Source: Bacilli bacterium (GTDB lineage: Bacteria; Bacillota_I; Bacilli_A; RF39; UBA660). Taken from it: a stretch of DNA of 48,818 bases. Where the stretch lies: NCBI GenBank assembly GCA_017441065.1, contig JAFSAI010000027.1, positions 1 to 48,818 of the forward strand, given 5' to 3'. Positions 34,201 through 41,575 of the stretch are shown in pieces. The translations under genes and the position numbers were made by a program. How positions within the stretch are numbered: position 1 is the first letter of the stretch; every line of letters begins with the position of its first letter. The notes below the pieces were generated by a model. The model made no database searches, was not told where the DNA came from, and worked only from the letters and a program-made list of their open reading frames with translations.

Positions 34201-34821
34201 GATTGTGTTTATACAAATAGCAATACTGATGTTAATTATAGACCTATAACTCCAGACGATTTGAATCCAAATGATAGAGAATTAGGTAAAAACTGGGAAT
34301 TTAATGATAAAAATATTAAAACAGGATTAGAATTAAAAGCATATGCAACTACTAAAGAAATAGAAGATTTAGGAGAAACAATATATGATATTAATTTTGA
34401 AAATCCTGGTGTTGATGAAGAATTTGCTATGAAAGTCACTATGGATAGTGCAATGATTAGTAAAATAAGAGCATACAACGATAAGTATGAAGATACTTAT
34501 GGATATTTAAATAATTCATTAAAATGTTATGATTATAAAAATAGTGCAGACGGTAAAACATATAAAAATATATTCTGTTATAGTGAATTGTTAGATGAAC
34601 TATTAACAGATTCAGATACTAAAGATAATATAAAGATTACTGTTGATAGACCAACAAGTGAAGCTGAAAGAAAGAATTATAATCCAACAAACGGATACTT
34701 CACTACATGGACATTAGCAAATAGTAGCAAATGGAATATTAAAACAGCATATGGATTTAGTATAAATAATACTAAAAAAGGATATGGTACTGATGTTAAT
34801 ATCGGACCATCATGGAAATAG
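31210..34821 (+). CDS. Giant Cys-rich secreted protein, candidate surface adhesin
   Basis: 1203 residues with a signal peptide ('FILIISLFMGINVVKA', cleavage near 24) and several dozen Cys. The N-terminal part (~25-240) recalls a thioester-type adhesin domain: 'SSYCRNAGISAG' and 'YTATNLALRTYEMLW' resemble the Cys and TQxAIW segments, although the Gln is Asn here. The centre (~390-700) is rich in paired Cys ('CPTPTEENPNPVC', 'KRCKWCEGDK'). Near ~970-1000 is a dense CxxC tract ('CPDCPIECEPDGC'). There is no LPXTG, lipobox or C-terminal helix. Extracellular Cys-rich proteins are unusual in Bacillota. Position ahead of all Tad/T4SS genes suggests a tip adhesin or substrate (inference). Confidence 0.72.
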   Translation: MKKVVKAFILIISLFMGINVVKADRDCDDIVMYANSDFWSRTGINMNYSGINYNFSLYTLKDASGSAFSSYCRNAGISAGKSYDGQKFKCKQVVFDTTTSNETRKTYDAGIVEILKNGYSTRNPNTLKLEKNQEYTATNLALRTYEMLWPNINTNGSNSTGNNKAHQYYANKWLDDAEIQSLLKQSVGSVRAKYSNATTVTSWTIAETGVNVTTAIEEEAKRLVKLGLQAAANYKKNGAATLTWNDKPTKQKSPTITDASGVTKYETALTYVFTATKFKSKDAYINMNFECSDCTTYGVDYTIYVNNREVGKTISGNLLPSGGAGKIIVKIVFKSDSKHYNFDEINYNLNVKYYDESISTEAYDMYSASCYSNTSCQHFYMLYADDVAQEADIKGSLELATINCTDLEYQCVHEKDKDACARWAKLYNSTCADCQAYVSNAECSDTESEIDVKEGYDINSSTCQVSSKANVLQCIIGQTDQNGNSYKATNLANNKYCSVWCKEDYHFTLPGNKETNSGRYFTLEASISGTKTCYTSKINKETFETDYEEARKKVVDAYNQWAFYQAAVNNHGSNLITWKSTGASHAAHYYDCTPCPTPTEENPNPVCLPESKRCKWCEGDKARNYQSYKYTFYFTAYDYNGGYLKDASRINTGTTNTKCSVSGNQIKCTYQSYGYSWCNHSSCGSVDGTNITKVYNTENINSAAASLNSVIGIEKKEYYDNSQKPLAPPMSSVSLTSLNGILNNYNYCSRWSMDYEFDPDIHFWYEEDYMNNLITDQLSTVGSVNKSNITVQRCSSDTNESYESCSTGWTSNTQFKTERKFLCYKKDSGYECGWRDVSISQTIRMKESISADGSYITPTQFYTIYPSGSIAVAAPGTKIENATELTNKLPVGLGTTQGVYNYVLMVENLGEYYNNDELGRIWGAEDSVVSTTLKENSKCQANGALKYEVNIDGKNYFGDGVYNCAYKVNCPDCPIECEPDGCENPDCPDNDCPVDCDDCVYTNSNTDVNYRPITPDDLNPNDRELGKNWEFNDKNIKTGLELKAYATTKEIEDLGETIYDINFENPGVDEEFAMKVTMDSAMISKIRAYNDKYEDTYGYLNNSLKCYDYKNSADGKTYKNIFCYSELLDELLTDSDTKDNIKITVDRPTSEAERKNYNPTNGYFTTWTLANSSKWNIKTAYGFSINNTKKGYGTDVNIGPSWK

Positions 34822-34839
34822 GATAGGAGGGAACATTTT

Positions 34840-35244
34840 ATGAAGGAAGCCTATTGGGGATATTGGTTAATTGTATTAGGTGTTTTTGTAGTAATTATTA
34901 TGTTATTAATTCAAAATGTTACCTCTAATAGTACTGAAGATCATTATACAGTTAAACAAATTAGTGAAGCAGCAATGGTAGATGCTGTAGATTATGCTTA
35001 TTATAGAGAATATGGTGAGTTAAAAATTAATAAAGAAAAATTTATCGAAAGTTTTTTAAGAAGATTTGCAGAAACTGCTTCACTAACTACAAAATATGAA
35101 ATCATGTTTACTGGAATTTATGAATCACCGCCAAAAGCCAGTGTTGAAATAACAAGTAGCACAAATACATTTGTTATAGCAAGTAATCCAGAAACATTTG
35201 ATATGTCAAGTAGAATAGATGCTATATTAGAACAAGCTAGATAG
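34840..35244 (+). CDS. Pilin-like/TadE-like protein (DUF5411-like), MKEA type
   Basis: 134 residues. 'MKEAYWGYWLIVLGVFVVII' is an N-terminal hydrophobic helix with almost no leader, then an ~105-residue extracellular domain. The start MKEA is shared with the four pilin-like proteins at 38956-40509. After the helix comes 'SEAAMVDAVDYAYYREYGEL', the polar-helix segment usual in TadE/pseudopilin-like proteins, followed by a beta-rich end. RBS AGGAGGGA. Likely a minor pilin or pilus-assembly protein; it resembles DUF5411 as I remember it. It sits directly ahead of cpaB in a tight operon. Confidence 0.68.
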   Translation: MKEAYWGYWLIVLGVFVVIIMLLIQNVTSNSTEDHYTVKQISEAAMVDAVDYAYYREYGELKINKEKFIESFLRRFAETASLTTKYEIMFTGIYESPPKASVEITSSTNTFVIASNPETFDMSSRIDAILEQAR

Positions 35245-35258
35245 GAGGAAAGAATAAA

Positions 35259-36035
35259 ATGGGAAATTTAGTTGCAACGATTAAAAGATTTTTAGGAAAT
35301 AAGAATACAGTAACAATACTAGCAGTTTTAGCAGGTGTTATAGTATTATGGTATTTTTACAATTATCGTGTAGATCAAGCGATAACAACAATTCAAATAC
35401 CATATGCTATAGAAAAAATAGATACTGGCAAAAAAATTGAAAGTGATAATATTGAGTATAAAGAAATAACAACTTCTACATTAGAAGATAGTGATATTAT
35501 TACTGATATGGCATTTTTAGAAGGAAAATATATTTGTACAGGTACAAGTATTCCTGCAAATGGATTCTTCTATGAATCTCAAATATGTGAAGAAAAAGAT
35601 ATTGAAAATTCTTTATATGATAATATTCCTGAAGGATTTACAGTATTTACATTAAATGTTGATAATGAAACAACTTATGCTAATTCAATTATGCCTGGTG
35701 ATTATATTGATTTATATATGGCTGCAACAGATGATGATGATCAAGTATTGTATGGACCATTAATTGAAAGTATTGAAGTACTAGCAGTTAGAGACTCAAG
35801 TGGAAAAGATGTATTCTGGGATTCTGATGCAGGAGATTCAGCATTCTTATTATTTGCTGTTCCAGAAGATTATCATAAATTATTAAACATTTCTAAATTA
35901 ATAACTGGATATTCAATTAATATTACTCCAGTACCAAGAAGTGCATCTTATACAGCTAATCCTGGTGAAACACAAATTGGTAGTGAAGAGTTATATTATT
36001 TCATAATGAGTAAAGCTGCCACACTTACAGAATAA
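35259..36035 (+). CDS. cpaB: CpaB/RcpC-like Flp pilus assembly protein
   Basis: 258 residues. One N-terminal membrane helix (~18-36) and an SAF/CpaB domain: 'IQIPYAIEKIDTGKKIESDN', 'ITDMAFLEGKYICTGTSIPA', then the conserved 'FTLNVDNETTYANSIMPGDY' and 'IDLYMAA'. CpaB proteins sit outside the membrane and help assemble or guide Flp/Tad pili; in Gram-negatives they work with the secretin, which is not needed here. The region after ~190 ('LLFAVPEDYHKLLNISKLI') matches the CpaB end. RBS TAGGAGGAAAG. Same operon as the flanking genes. Confidence 0.82.
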   Translation: MGNLVATIKRFLGNKNTVTILAVLAGVIVLWYFYNYRVDQAITTIQIPYAIEKIDTGKKIESDNIEYKEITTSTLEDSDIITDMAFLEGKYICTGTSIPANGFFYESQICEEKDIENSLYDNIPEGFTVFTLNVDNETTYANSIMPGDYIDLYMAATDDDDQVLYGPLIESIEVLAVRDSSGKDVFWDSDAGDSAFLLFAVPEDYHKLLNISKLITGYSINITPVPRSASYTANPGETQIGSEELYYFIMSKAATLTE

Positions 36036-36050
36036 AAGGAGGGGTAAATA

Positions 36051-37148
36051 GTGAATGATGCTATATTTTCACAAATAGATTTTGGACCTTTAAAAGAATT
36101 TTTAGATGATGACAATGTAACAGATGTTTCATATAGTAACAATGGACAAATTCATTTAAAAACACTTGATAAAGGTGTATATGCTGTTGAAAGACCAGAA
36201 ATAAATAATGCATTACTTGAAAAATTAGCTTTTCAATGTTCAAATGTAATGGGTAAAACATTTAATATGGCTCATCCATTACTCGATGCAGAGTCAGCAG
36301 AACTTCGTTTGAATTTCGTGCATGATTCAATAGCTACAAATGGTATTGCCTGTACAATAAGAAAAACACCAGCTAAAATAAGATTAAATAAAGAAAAATT
36401 AATTAATGAAAAATATGTAACAGAAGAATTATTAGAATTCTTACTTACTTGTGTAGAAGGACACTGTAATATCATAGTAAGTGGAGAAACCGGTAGTGGT
36501 AAAACAGAACTTGTTAAATACTTAGCAAGCCATATTAAAGAAAATGAAAAAATAATTACAATAGAAGATACACTAGAACTTCACTTAGATAAAATATTTC
36601 CTCATCGAGATATAGTAGCAATGAAAACTAATAATATTGCAGGATATTCTGATGTATTAGTAGCTTGTATGAGACAAAATCCAAGATGGATTTTATTATC
36701 AGAAGTACGTTCTGATGAAGCTGTAACAGCAGCCCGTAACTCAATTTCATCAGGACATAACATTTTATCAACAATTCACTCAGATAGAGCTAGAAACGTT
36801 CCAATGCGTATGTATAGTTTGCTTGAAACCAATCAAGATATTGATCAATTTTTAAAATCAATTCATAGATATGTTCAACTTGCTATTCATGTTAAAGGTT
36901 ATATGAGTAAAGAATTAGGTAGATTCCAAAGAGAAATTGTTGAAGTTTGTGAATTCTATGTAGATGAAGAAAATGTTGCAGGAGCAAATGTAATTTATAA
37001 GAAAAATTTAGATGGTAATATTACATTTAGTAATCCATCAAAATATTTAAAAGATTATTTAGGTAGTCAAGGAGTTATTTTAAAAGATAACTACTTTGTA
37101 TCTCCCGAAAATGATAATGAACCAATAGAAGAAATAGATTCATTATAA
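36051..37148 (+). CDS. cpaF: CpaF/TadA-type secretion ATPase
   Basis: 365-residue hexameric ATPase of the T2SS/T4SS (PilT/VirB11-like) superfamily, expected to drive pilus polymerisation at the inner membrane face. Walker A 'VSGETGSGKTELVKYLA' (145-152), Asp box 'ITIEDTLELH', Walker B region 'WILLSEVRSDEAVTAARN', and His box 'LSTIHSDRARNVPMRM' are complete. The start is GTG at 36051, seven bases after AGGAGGGG; the only nearby ATG is out of frame. It is shorter than most CpaF proteins (~430), lacking the extended N-terminal domain. It is the only such ATPase in the cluster, so it probably powers the pilus part. Confidence 0.93.
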   Translation: MNDAIFSQIDFGPLKEFLDDDNVTDVSYSNNGQIHLKTLDKGVYAVERPEINNALLEKLAFQCSNVMGKTFNMAHPLLDAESAELRLNFVHDSIATNGIACTIRKTPAKIRLNKEKLINEKYVTEELLEFLLTCVEGHCNIIVSGETGSGKTELVKYLASHIKENEKIITIEDTLELHLDKIFPHRDIVAMKTNNIAGYSDVLVACMRQNPRWILLSEVRSDEAVTAARNSISSGHNILSTIHSDRARNVPMRMYSLLETNQDIDQFLKSIHRYVQLAIHVKGYMSKELGRFQREIVEVCEFYVDEENVAGANVIYKKNLDGNITFSNPSKYLKDYLGSQGVILKDNYFVSPENDNEPIEEIDSL

Positions 37149-37165
37149 AGAAAGTAGGTGCATAA

Positions 37166-38071
37166 ATGAGAACATTACCAGAACTCTTAATATTATTAGG
37201 TCTTGCTATATTCGTTGTTATGTATCGAAGTTCTAATGGTGGCAATCCTTTAAAAAATATCATATATGTTATTGGTGGAATATATGATAAATATGCACCA
37301 TATTCTTTTAAGGTAGTTAGAGAAAAAACTAAAGAATTAGGTCAAGAATATACTACTAAACAATATATTGCTCAAATAGTATTATTAGGTGGAGCTGCTG
37401 CTATAGTTGGTTATTTTTACTTTTATAGTATTATTTGGGCATTAGTATATGCTTTAATTGCAATAGCGTTTGTACCATATCTTGCATATTTAAGATGTCA
37501 AAGAGTATATAGTGAATTTTTATTTGAACAAATACAAACTTATACTACTAATGTAATAATGGAATTTAATACAACTCAAAGCTTTGTTAAAAGTTTAGAA
37601 GGTGTAAGAGATTCAGGAATTATTGAACAACCAGTTTTAGGAGATATTGAAAAAATGATTGATATGTCTTATAAAAATGGTACTATTGATGAATCAATTG
37701 AATACTTTAATTCTAAATATCCGTACTATATGGTAAAAAATATGCATCAATTATTTTTACAAATAACTAAAGAAGGTGCCAAAGATGCTGGTGAATCATT
37801 AGAAAATATGTCTTTAGATATCGATGCTTTAGTTGAAGGTGTATATAGAGATCAAATGGATCGTAAAAATTTCCATAAAAAATTCTTAACATTTGCTTTA
37901 GTATTATTTGCATTAGTAATAGTAGTAGAATTTATGTTAGGAAAAGATAATTATATTGATTTACTTGAAATGTGGTATGTTCAATTAATACTACATGCAA
38001 TTATTATAATAAATGTATACTTTTTAATTACTGGAGAAAAGTATTATAACGAAGATGTGGGGGCTGAATAA
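37166..38071 (+). CDS. tadB: TadB-like T2SSF membrane platform protein
   Basis: 301 residues with an N-terminal helix (~5-22), a paired membrane segment (~68-108), a cytoplasmic T2SSF helical domain ('YSEFLFEQIQTYTTNVIMEF', 'SFVKSLEGVRDSGIIEQPVL', 'INHQLFLQITKEG'-like motif as 'NMHQLFLQITKEGAKDAGES') and two C-terminal helices (~225-285). This is the GspF/TadB layout, the membrane platform that couples the CpaF ATPase to pilin insertion. RBS AAGTAGGTG. It overlaps the tadC-like gene by one base (TAATG). Confidence 0.85.
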   Translation: MRTLPELLILLGLAIFVVMYRSSNGGNPLKNIIYVIGGIYDKYAPYSFKVVREKTKELGQEYTTKQYIAQIVLLGGAAAIVGYFYFYSIIWALVYALIAIAFVPYLAYLRCQRVYSEFLFEQIQTYTTNVIMEFNTTQSFVKSLEGVRDSGIIEQPVLGDIEKMIDMSYKNGTIDESIEYFNSKYPYYMVKNMHQLFLQITKEGAKDAGESLENMSLDIDALVEGVYRDQMDRKNFHKKFLTFALVLFALVIVVEFMLGKDNYIDLLEMWYVQLILHAIIIINVYFLITGEKYYNEDVGAE

Positions 38072-38859
38072 TGCAGTTAGAGATTATTTTTATAGCCATA
38101 CTAATATTTGTTGTAATGACATATAATGGTCAATTAAGTATAAAAGATTTAATAAATGATAATTTTCATTTATTTAGAAAATTAAAAGAAGATGATTGGG
38201 ATTTTTATGTAAGAGCTAAATATGGTGATAGTGTTAATCCTGATAATATATTTATTAAAAGAATAAGAAATGGTTTAACAGTAATAGTAATAGCTTTATT
38301 CTTTTTCTTAAAAGATATCGACGCATTAAAAGTATTAATATCTTTTGCAATAGGATTTGTAATATTTAAATTAGATTATTTTGATATTAAATCTTATTAT
38401 AAAAGACATATATTTCATATAGACAGTATGCTTCCACATTACTTAAAAAGTATTGAAATTTTAATTCAACACTATACAGTTCCGGTAGCAATTGGTAAAT
38501 CAGTATTAGATGCTCCAGAAATATTCAAAGATGGACTTCAAGAAATGATTAATGAAATAAATTCAGGTAATGATACAATTGAACCTTATATGAATTTTGC
38601 TAAAAAATACCCAGTAAGAGATTCAATGCGTATGATGCGTCTTTTATACCGTTTAAGTTTAGGTAGTCAAGATAGAAAGCAAGAACAAATGTTAATGTTT
38701 TCAAGAACGATTTCTAGTTTACAACAAAAGGCAAGAGAAACAAAATATAAAAATCGTTTAGACAAAATGGAAAGTAAAACAATGAGTATGCTTATGTCTA
38801 CAGGCTTTGGTGTAATGGTTTTACTAGTACTAGCAGTAATGCAAATGATGGATTTATAA
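38071..38859 (+). CDS. tadC: TadC-like T2SSF membrane platform protein
   Basis: 262 residues, second platform protein of the Tad pair. One N-terminal helix (~3-16), a membrane pair (~70-107), a cytoplasmic helical T2SSF region ('FHIDSMLPHYLKSIEILIQH', 'MRMMRLLYRLSLGSQDRKQE') and a C-terminal helix ('MLMSTGFGVMVLLVLAVMQM'). TadB and TadC form a heteromeric platform in Tad systems; the tandem arrangement here matches. Start codon overlaps the tadB-like stop. A strong terminator follows, ending the first transcription unit of the cluster. Confidence 0.82.
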   Translation: MQLEIIFIAILIFVVMTYNGQLSIKDLINDNFHLFRKLKEDDWDFYVRAKYGDSVNPDNIFIKRIRNGLTVIVIALFFFLKDIDALKVLISFAIGFVIFKLDYFDIKSYYKRHIFHIDSMLPHYLKSIEILIQHYTVPVAIGKSVLDAPEIFKDGLQEMINEINSGNDTIEPYMNFAKKYPVRDSMRMMRLLYRLSLGSQDRKQEQMLMFSRTISSLQQKARETKYKNRLDKMESKTMSMLMSTGFGVMVLLVLAVMQMMDL

Positions 38860-38887
38860 AAGGTTTGAATAACCTTTTATTTTTTTT
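38856..38887 (+). terminator. Terminator after the tadC-like gene
   Basis: ATAAAAGGTT pairs with AACCTTTTAT around TGAAT, then T7; it overlaps the stop codon. Confidence 0.85.
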
Positions 38888-38897
38888 GAAAAGCATA

Positions 38898-38926
38898 TTG
38901 TTATTTTTAAATTTATTAGATATAAT
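38898..38926 (+). promoter_or_regulatory. Promoter of the pilin-like gene set
   Basis: -35 TTGTTA (38898-38903), 17-base spacer, -10 TATAAT (38921-38926), followed by an optimal RBS AAGGAGGAGA. This separate promoter would allow higher pilin expression than the assembly genes. Confidence 0.65.
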
Positions 38927-38955
38927 AGAACTATATAATAAAGGAGGAGATTTGT

Positions 38956-39231
38956 TTGAAAGAAGCAACTGGTGAATTAAATATGACAGTTGTTACAATC
39001 GTAGCAATAGCTGCATTAGTAACATTCTTTTATTTAGTAATTTGGCCAACAATTCAAACAGGTATGGCTTTAACTTCAGCTTGTAGTTCAGCAGGTGGAG
39101 CAGCATATAGTACTACATTAGATGATGGTTCTACAATTACATGTACAAAAAACACAGCTAAAAGTGGTACAAATTCAGTTTGTACTTATAAAGCAAAAAG
39201 TGGTAAAACAACAACAAGAAGTTGTAGTTAG
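38956..39231 (+). CDS. Flp-type pilin-like protein, MKEATGELN type
   Basis: 91 residues. N-terminus 'MKEATGELNMTVVTIVAIAA' followed by a hydrophobic helix to ~33, then a short extracellular domain rich in Ser/Thr/Gly with four Cys that could form disulfides. The leader is very short; cleavage after G6 would leave E at +1, compatible with a type IV/class III prepilin-like site but not proven. The start is TTG at 38956, five bases after AAGGAGGAGA; the match of MKEATGELN with the next protein confirms it. First of four tandem pilin-like genes and the best candidate for the major pilin. Confidence 0.75.
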   Translation: MKEATGELNMTVVTIVAIAALVTFFYLVIWPTIQTGMALTSACSSAGGAAYSTTLDDGSTITCTKNTAKSGTNSVCTYKAKSGKTTTRSCS

Positions 39232-39242
39232 AAGTTTATAAT

Positions 39243-39476
39243 ATGAAAGAAGCAACGGGAGAATTAAATGCCGCTGTTGTAGTGATACTGGCTATTGGGA
39301 TTCTAATGGCCTTTTTTTACTATACAATATGGCCGGTAATAAGAACAAATTTTGAACGTAATTCACAATGTAGCAAAGCTATTTGTGATGGGTGCCCATC
39401 TGGAAAATGTGAATATGTTACATGTCATTCAAAAAATGATTCAAGTAAAACTTTTGAATGTTTATATAAAGGATAG
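39243..39476 (+). CDS. Flp-type pilin-like protein, paralogue of the upstream gene
   Basis: 77 residues, 'MKEATGELNAAVVVILAIGI' and helix ending 'FFYYTIWPVIR', nearly the same N-terminal block as the 91-residue protein (which ends its helix 'FFYLVIWPTIQ'). The short C-terminal domain is again Cys-rich (six Cys in ~45 residues, e.g. 'CSKAICDGCPSGKCEYVTC'). A weak RBS (AGAAG) suggests lower expression or coupling with the upstream gene. Tandem duplication with divergence outside the helix. Confidence 0.75.
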   Translation: MKEATGELNAAVVVILAIGILMAFFYYTIWPVIRTNFERNSQCSKAICDGCPSGKCEYVTCHSKNDSSKTFECLYKG

Positions 39477-39487
39477 GAAGTGAATAA

Positions 39488-40006
39488 ATGAAAGAAGCTT
39501 TAGGCGGAATATCGTTATTTCAAATTGTAGTATTATTTATATTACTATTTACAGGTATAATGTGTATGACTATTAATCACGCTAAAGCTTTTGGCGTAAA
39601 AGATGAAATAGTTACTATAATCCAAAATAGTGAAATAGCTGCTTATGGCAGTGGCAGTAACTATGAACTTGATGCCACAACTTCTAAGCAAATTTCAGAT
39701 CACTTAAGAGATGCTGGATATAGAATAACAGGAAATTGTCCTAGTTCTGAATGGATTGGTTATGACCGTGAGGGAAAAAAAGTTGCTAAAGATGCCGCTT
39801 ATTGTATTAAAATAAATGATGTATCAAGCGCTTTTCATGCTGATTTAAATGATAAATGTAAAAATGATAAATGCGTAGTAACAAATGATGATTTTCCATC
39901 TATGGTGTACTATGATGTAGTAGTATTTTATCAATTAGATATTCCAGTATTTAAACAAATTATGAATTTTAAAATTTATAGTTCTACTAAAGTATTATTT
40001 GGATAG
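39488..40006 (+). CDS. Minor pilin-like protein, MKEALG type
   Basis: 172 residues. 'MKEALGGISLFQIVVLFILL' gives the same short leader and N-terminal helix, then a ~140-residue extracellular domain with 'DEIVTIIQNSEIAAYGSGSN', 'SDHLRDAGYRITGNCPSSEW', and two CxnC-like pairs. The segment 'LRDAGYRITGNC' recurs as 'LRNSGYDTKGNC' in the next protein, so the two are paralogues. Probably a minor pilin or TadE/F-like subunit. RBS AGGAAGTG. Confidence 0.72.
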   Translation: MKEALGGISLFQIVVLFILLFTGIMCMTINHAKAFGVKDEIVTIIQNSEIAAYGSGSNYELDATTSKQISDHLRDAGYRITGNCPSSEWIGYDREGKKVAKDAAYCIKINDVSSAFHADLNDKCKNDKCVVTNDDFPSMVYYDVVVFYQLDIPVFKQIMNFKIYSSTKVLFG

Positions 40007-40014
40007 GAGATTTT

Positions 40015-40509
40015 ATGAAGCAAGCAGTAACAACATCGACAATATTTAAAGCGATACTCGCTTTTACAATTTTATTTGCAGCTTTTTTATCAGTAGCTAT
40101 CATATATAATAAAGTTTATAAGTTAAAGAATCAGACTATATCAATAATTGAAAAATATGAAGGTGTAACAACAAAGTCACTTGGCATTATAAATAATTAT
40201 TTGCGTAATAGTGGGTATGATACCAAAGGTAATTGTGATGGTTATGATTATGGAGTTTCAGATTTAAACAAAACAAAATACGAAACAGTATCATCTAAAA
40301 AAGAGTATTATTATTGTTTAAGTTATTATTGCTCACAAAAGGGATGTAAAATTAGTGATAAAAAAGCTCCTAATGGTAATCTTATATTTTATAAGACAAG
40401 ACTATTTTTTAAATTTAATTTACCTATATTTGGTGAATTAACTACATTTAACATTTCCGGAGAAACAAAAGAAATAAAATTATATGATGAAAGTCAAAAA
40501 ATAAAGTAA
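40015..40509 (+). CDS. Minor pilin-like protein, MKQA type
   Basis: 164 residues. 'MKQAVTTSTIFKAILAFTIL' differs from the MKEA group by one residue; the hydrophobic helix runs to ~32. The extracellular domain has 'TISIIEKYEGVTTKSLGIIN', 'LRNSGYDTKGNCDGYDYGVS' and 'YYCLSYYCSQKGCKISD', clearly related to the upstream 172-residue protein. Both end in a strand-rich segment ('RLFFKFNLPIFGELTTFNIS' here, 'VFYQLDIPVFKQIMNFKIYS' there). RBS TAGGAGA. Likely a minor pilin forming a pair with its neighbour. Confidence 0.72.
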   Translation: MKQAVTTSTIFKAILAFTILFAAFLSVAIIYNKVYKLKNQTISIIEKYEGVTTKSLGIINNYLRNSGYDTKGNCDGYDYGVSDLNKTKYETVSSKKEYYYCLSYYCSQKGCKISDKKAPNGNLIFYKTRLFFKFNLPIFGELTTFNISGETKEIKLYDESQKIK

Positions 40510-40521
40510 AGGAGTTATAAT

Positions 40522-41496
40522 ATGAATGTTATAGTATCAAATAAATATCAAACATTACTAGGAACTTTGAATATTGATGTTATTAAAACAATTAATGGTG
40601 AATTTAGTGTTCAAGATTTAGTAAATCAATTTGGTAATTTCTTTTATAATAAAATGATAATAGATATTACTGCTATAAAAAATTATGAAAATGTCAATGT
40701 AATGAGAGAATTATCGATGAATTTTGAAATGGATAAAATAATTATATTATTAGATGATTCACCTCAAGTTAATTCGTCAATGTATTTATCTCAATTAGTA
40801 TCAGTTGGTATTTATAATTTTACAAGAAGTGTAGATGCAGTGCCATTTTTATTAGATCATCCAAATGCTTATAAGGATGTAGCAGCATATCAAAATTTAA
40901 ACACAAGTTTTGATATGGGAAACAAAATGAATGTAATGAAAGAAGATAATCAACCAGTAAAAATAGAACAAAGAGTAATTGGTTTTAAAAACGTTACAGA
41001 ACATGCTGGCGCTACAACATTAATATATATGTTAAAAAAACATTTACAAGACGCATATAAAGTAAAAGCTTTAGAAATAAACAATACAGATTTTGAATAT
41101 TTTAATGATAAAACTTTAGAAAGTGCAGACTTTATGAATGCTTCATTTATTATTGCTAATAATAGTGATGCAGAAGTTATCTTGGTTGATTTAAATGATG
41201 GTCCTGAAAGTATATGTACAGAAATTATTTATTTAATTGAACCAGGAATTATAAAATTAAATAAATTAATTAGAACTGATCGTAAAATTTTTGATAAATT
41301 AAGAAATAAAAAGATTGTTCTTAACAAAAGTGTATTAAATAGTAGTGATGTATCTGATTTTGAGTATGAAAGTGGAAGTAGAGTTTTCTTCAATATTCCG
41401 TGTTTAGACGAAAAATTAGATAATAATAAAAAAATTACAGAATTCTTAATTGCTTTAGGATTTTCAAGATTGAATACTGAAACAAAGAAATGGTAA
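40522..41496 (+). CDS. tadZ: TadZ/CpaE-like MinD-family protein, degenerate P-loop
   Basis: 324 residues. N-terminal receiver-like domain (~1-115, strand pattern 'KIIILLDDSPQVNSSMYLS' and 'LVSVGIYNFTRSVDAVPFLL'), then a MinD/ParA-like domain (~150-324). The P-loop region reads 'GFKNVTEHAGATTLIYML' (154-171), without the Lys-containing GKT/GKS of active enzymes; later 'EVILVDLNDGPE' occupies the Walker B position. TadZ/CpaE proteins place the Tad machine in the cell and known ones have atypical Walker A motifs. Assignment rests on domain order and position behind tadB/tadC and pilins. RBS AAGGAG. Confidence 0.72.
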   Translation: MNVIVSNKYQTLLGTLNIDVIKTINGEFSVQDLVNQFGNFFYNKMIIDITAIKNYENVNVMRELSMNFEMDKIIILLDDSPQVNSSMYLSQLVSVGIYNFTRSVDAVPFLLDHPNAYKDVAAYQNLNTSFDMGNKMNVMKEDNQPVKIEQRVIGFKNVTEHAGATTLIYMLKKHLQDAYKVKALEINNTDFEYFNDKTLESADFMNASFIIANNSDAEVILVDLNDGPESICTEIIYLIEPGIIKLNKLIRTDRKIFDKLRNKKIVLNKSVLNSSDVSDFEYESGSRVFFNIPCLDEKLDNNKKITEFLIALGFSRLNTETKKW

Positions 41497-41502
41497 TTTT
41501 TA

Positions 41503-41552
41503 GTCAAGAAGATGTTTATTTTCTTGACATATAAATATGAATTAGATAAAAT
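41503..41552 (+). promoter_or_regulatory. Promoter of VirB2-like gene with inverted repeat on -35
   Basis: -35 TTGACA (41524-41529), 17-base spacer, -10 TAAAAT (41547-41552). GTCAAGAA / TTCTTGAC (41503-41510 and 41521-41528, 10-base gap) is a perfect inverted repeat covering the -35. No T-run follows, so an operator is more likely than a terminator. Confidence 0.6.
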
Positions 41553-41575
41553 TTAGATAAGAAAGAAGGTTTATT

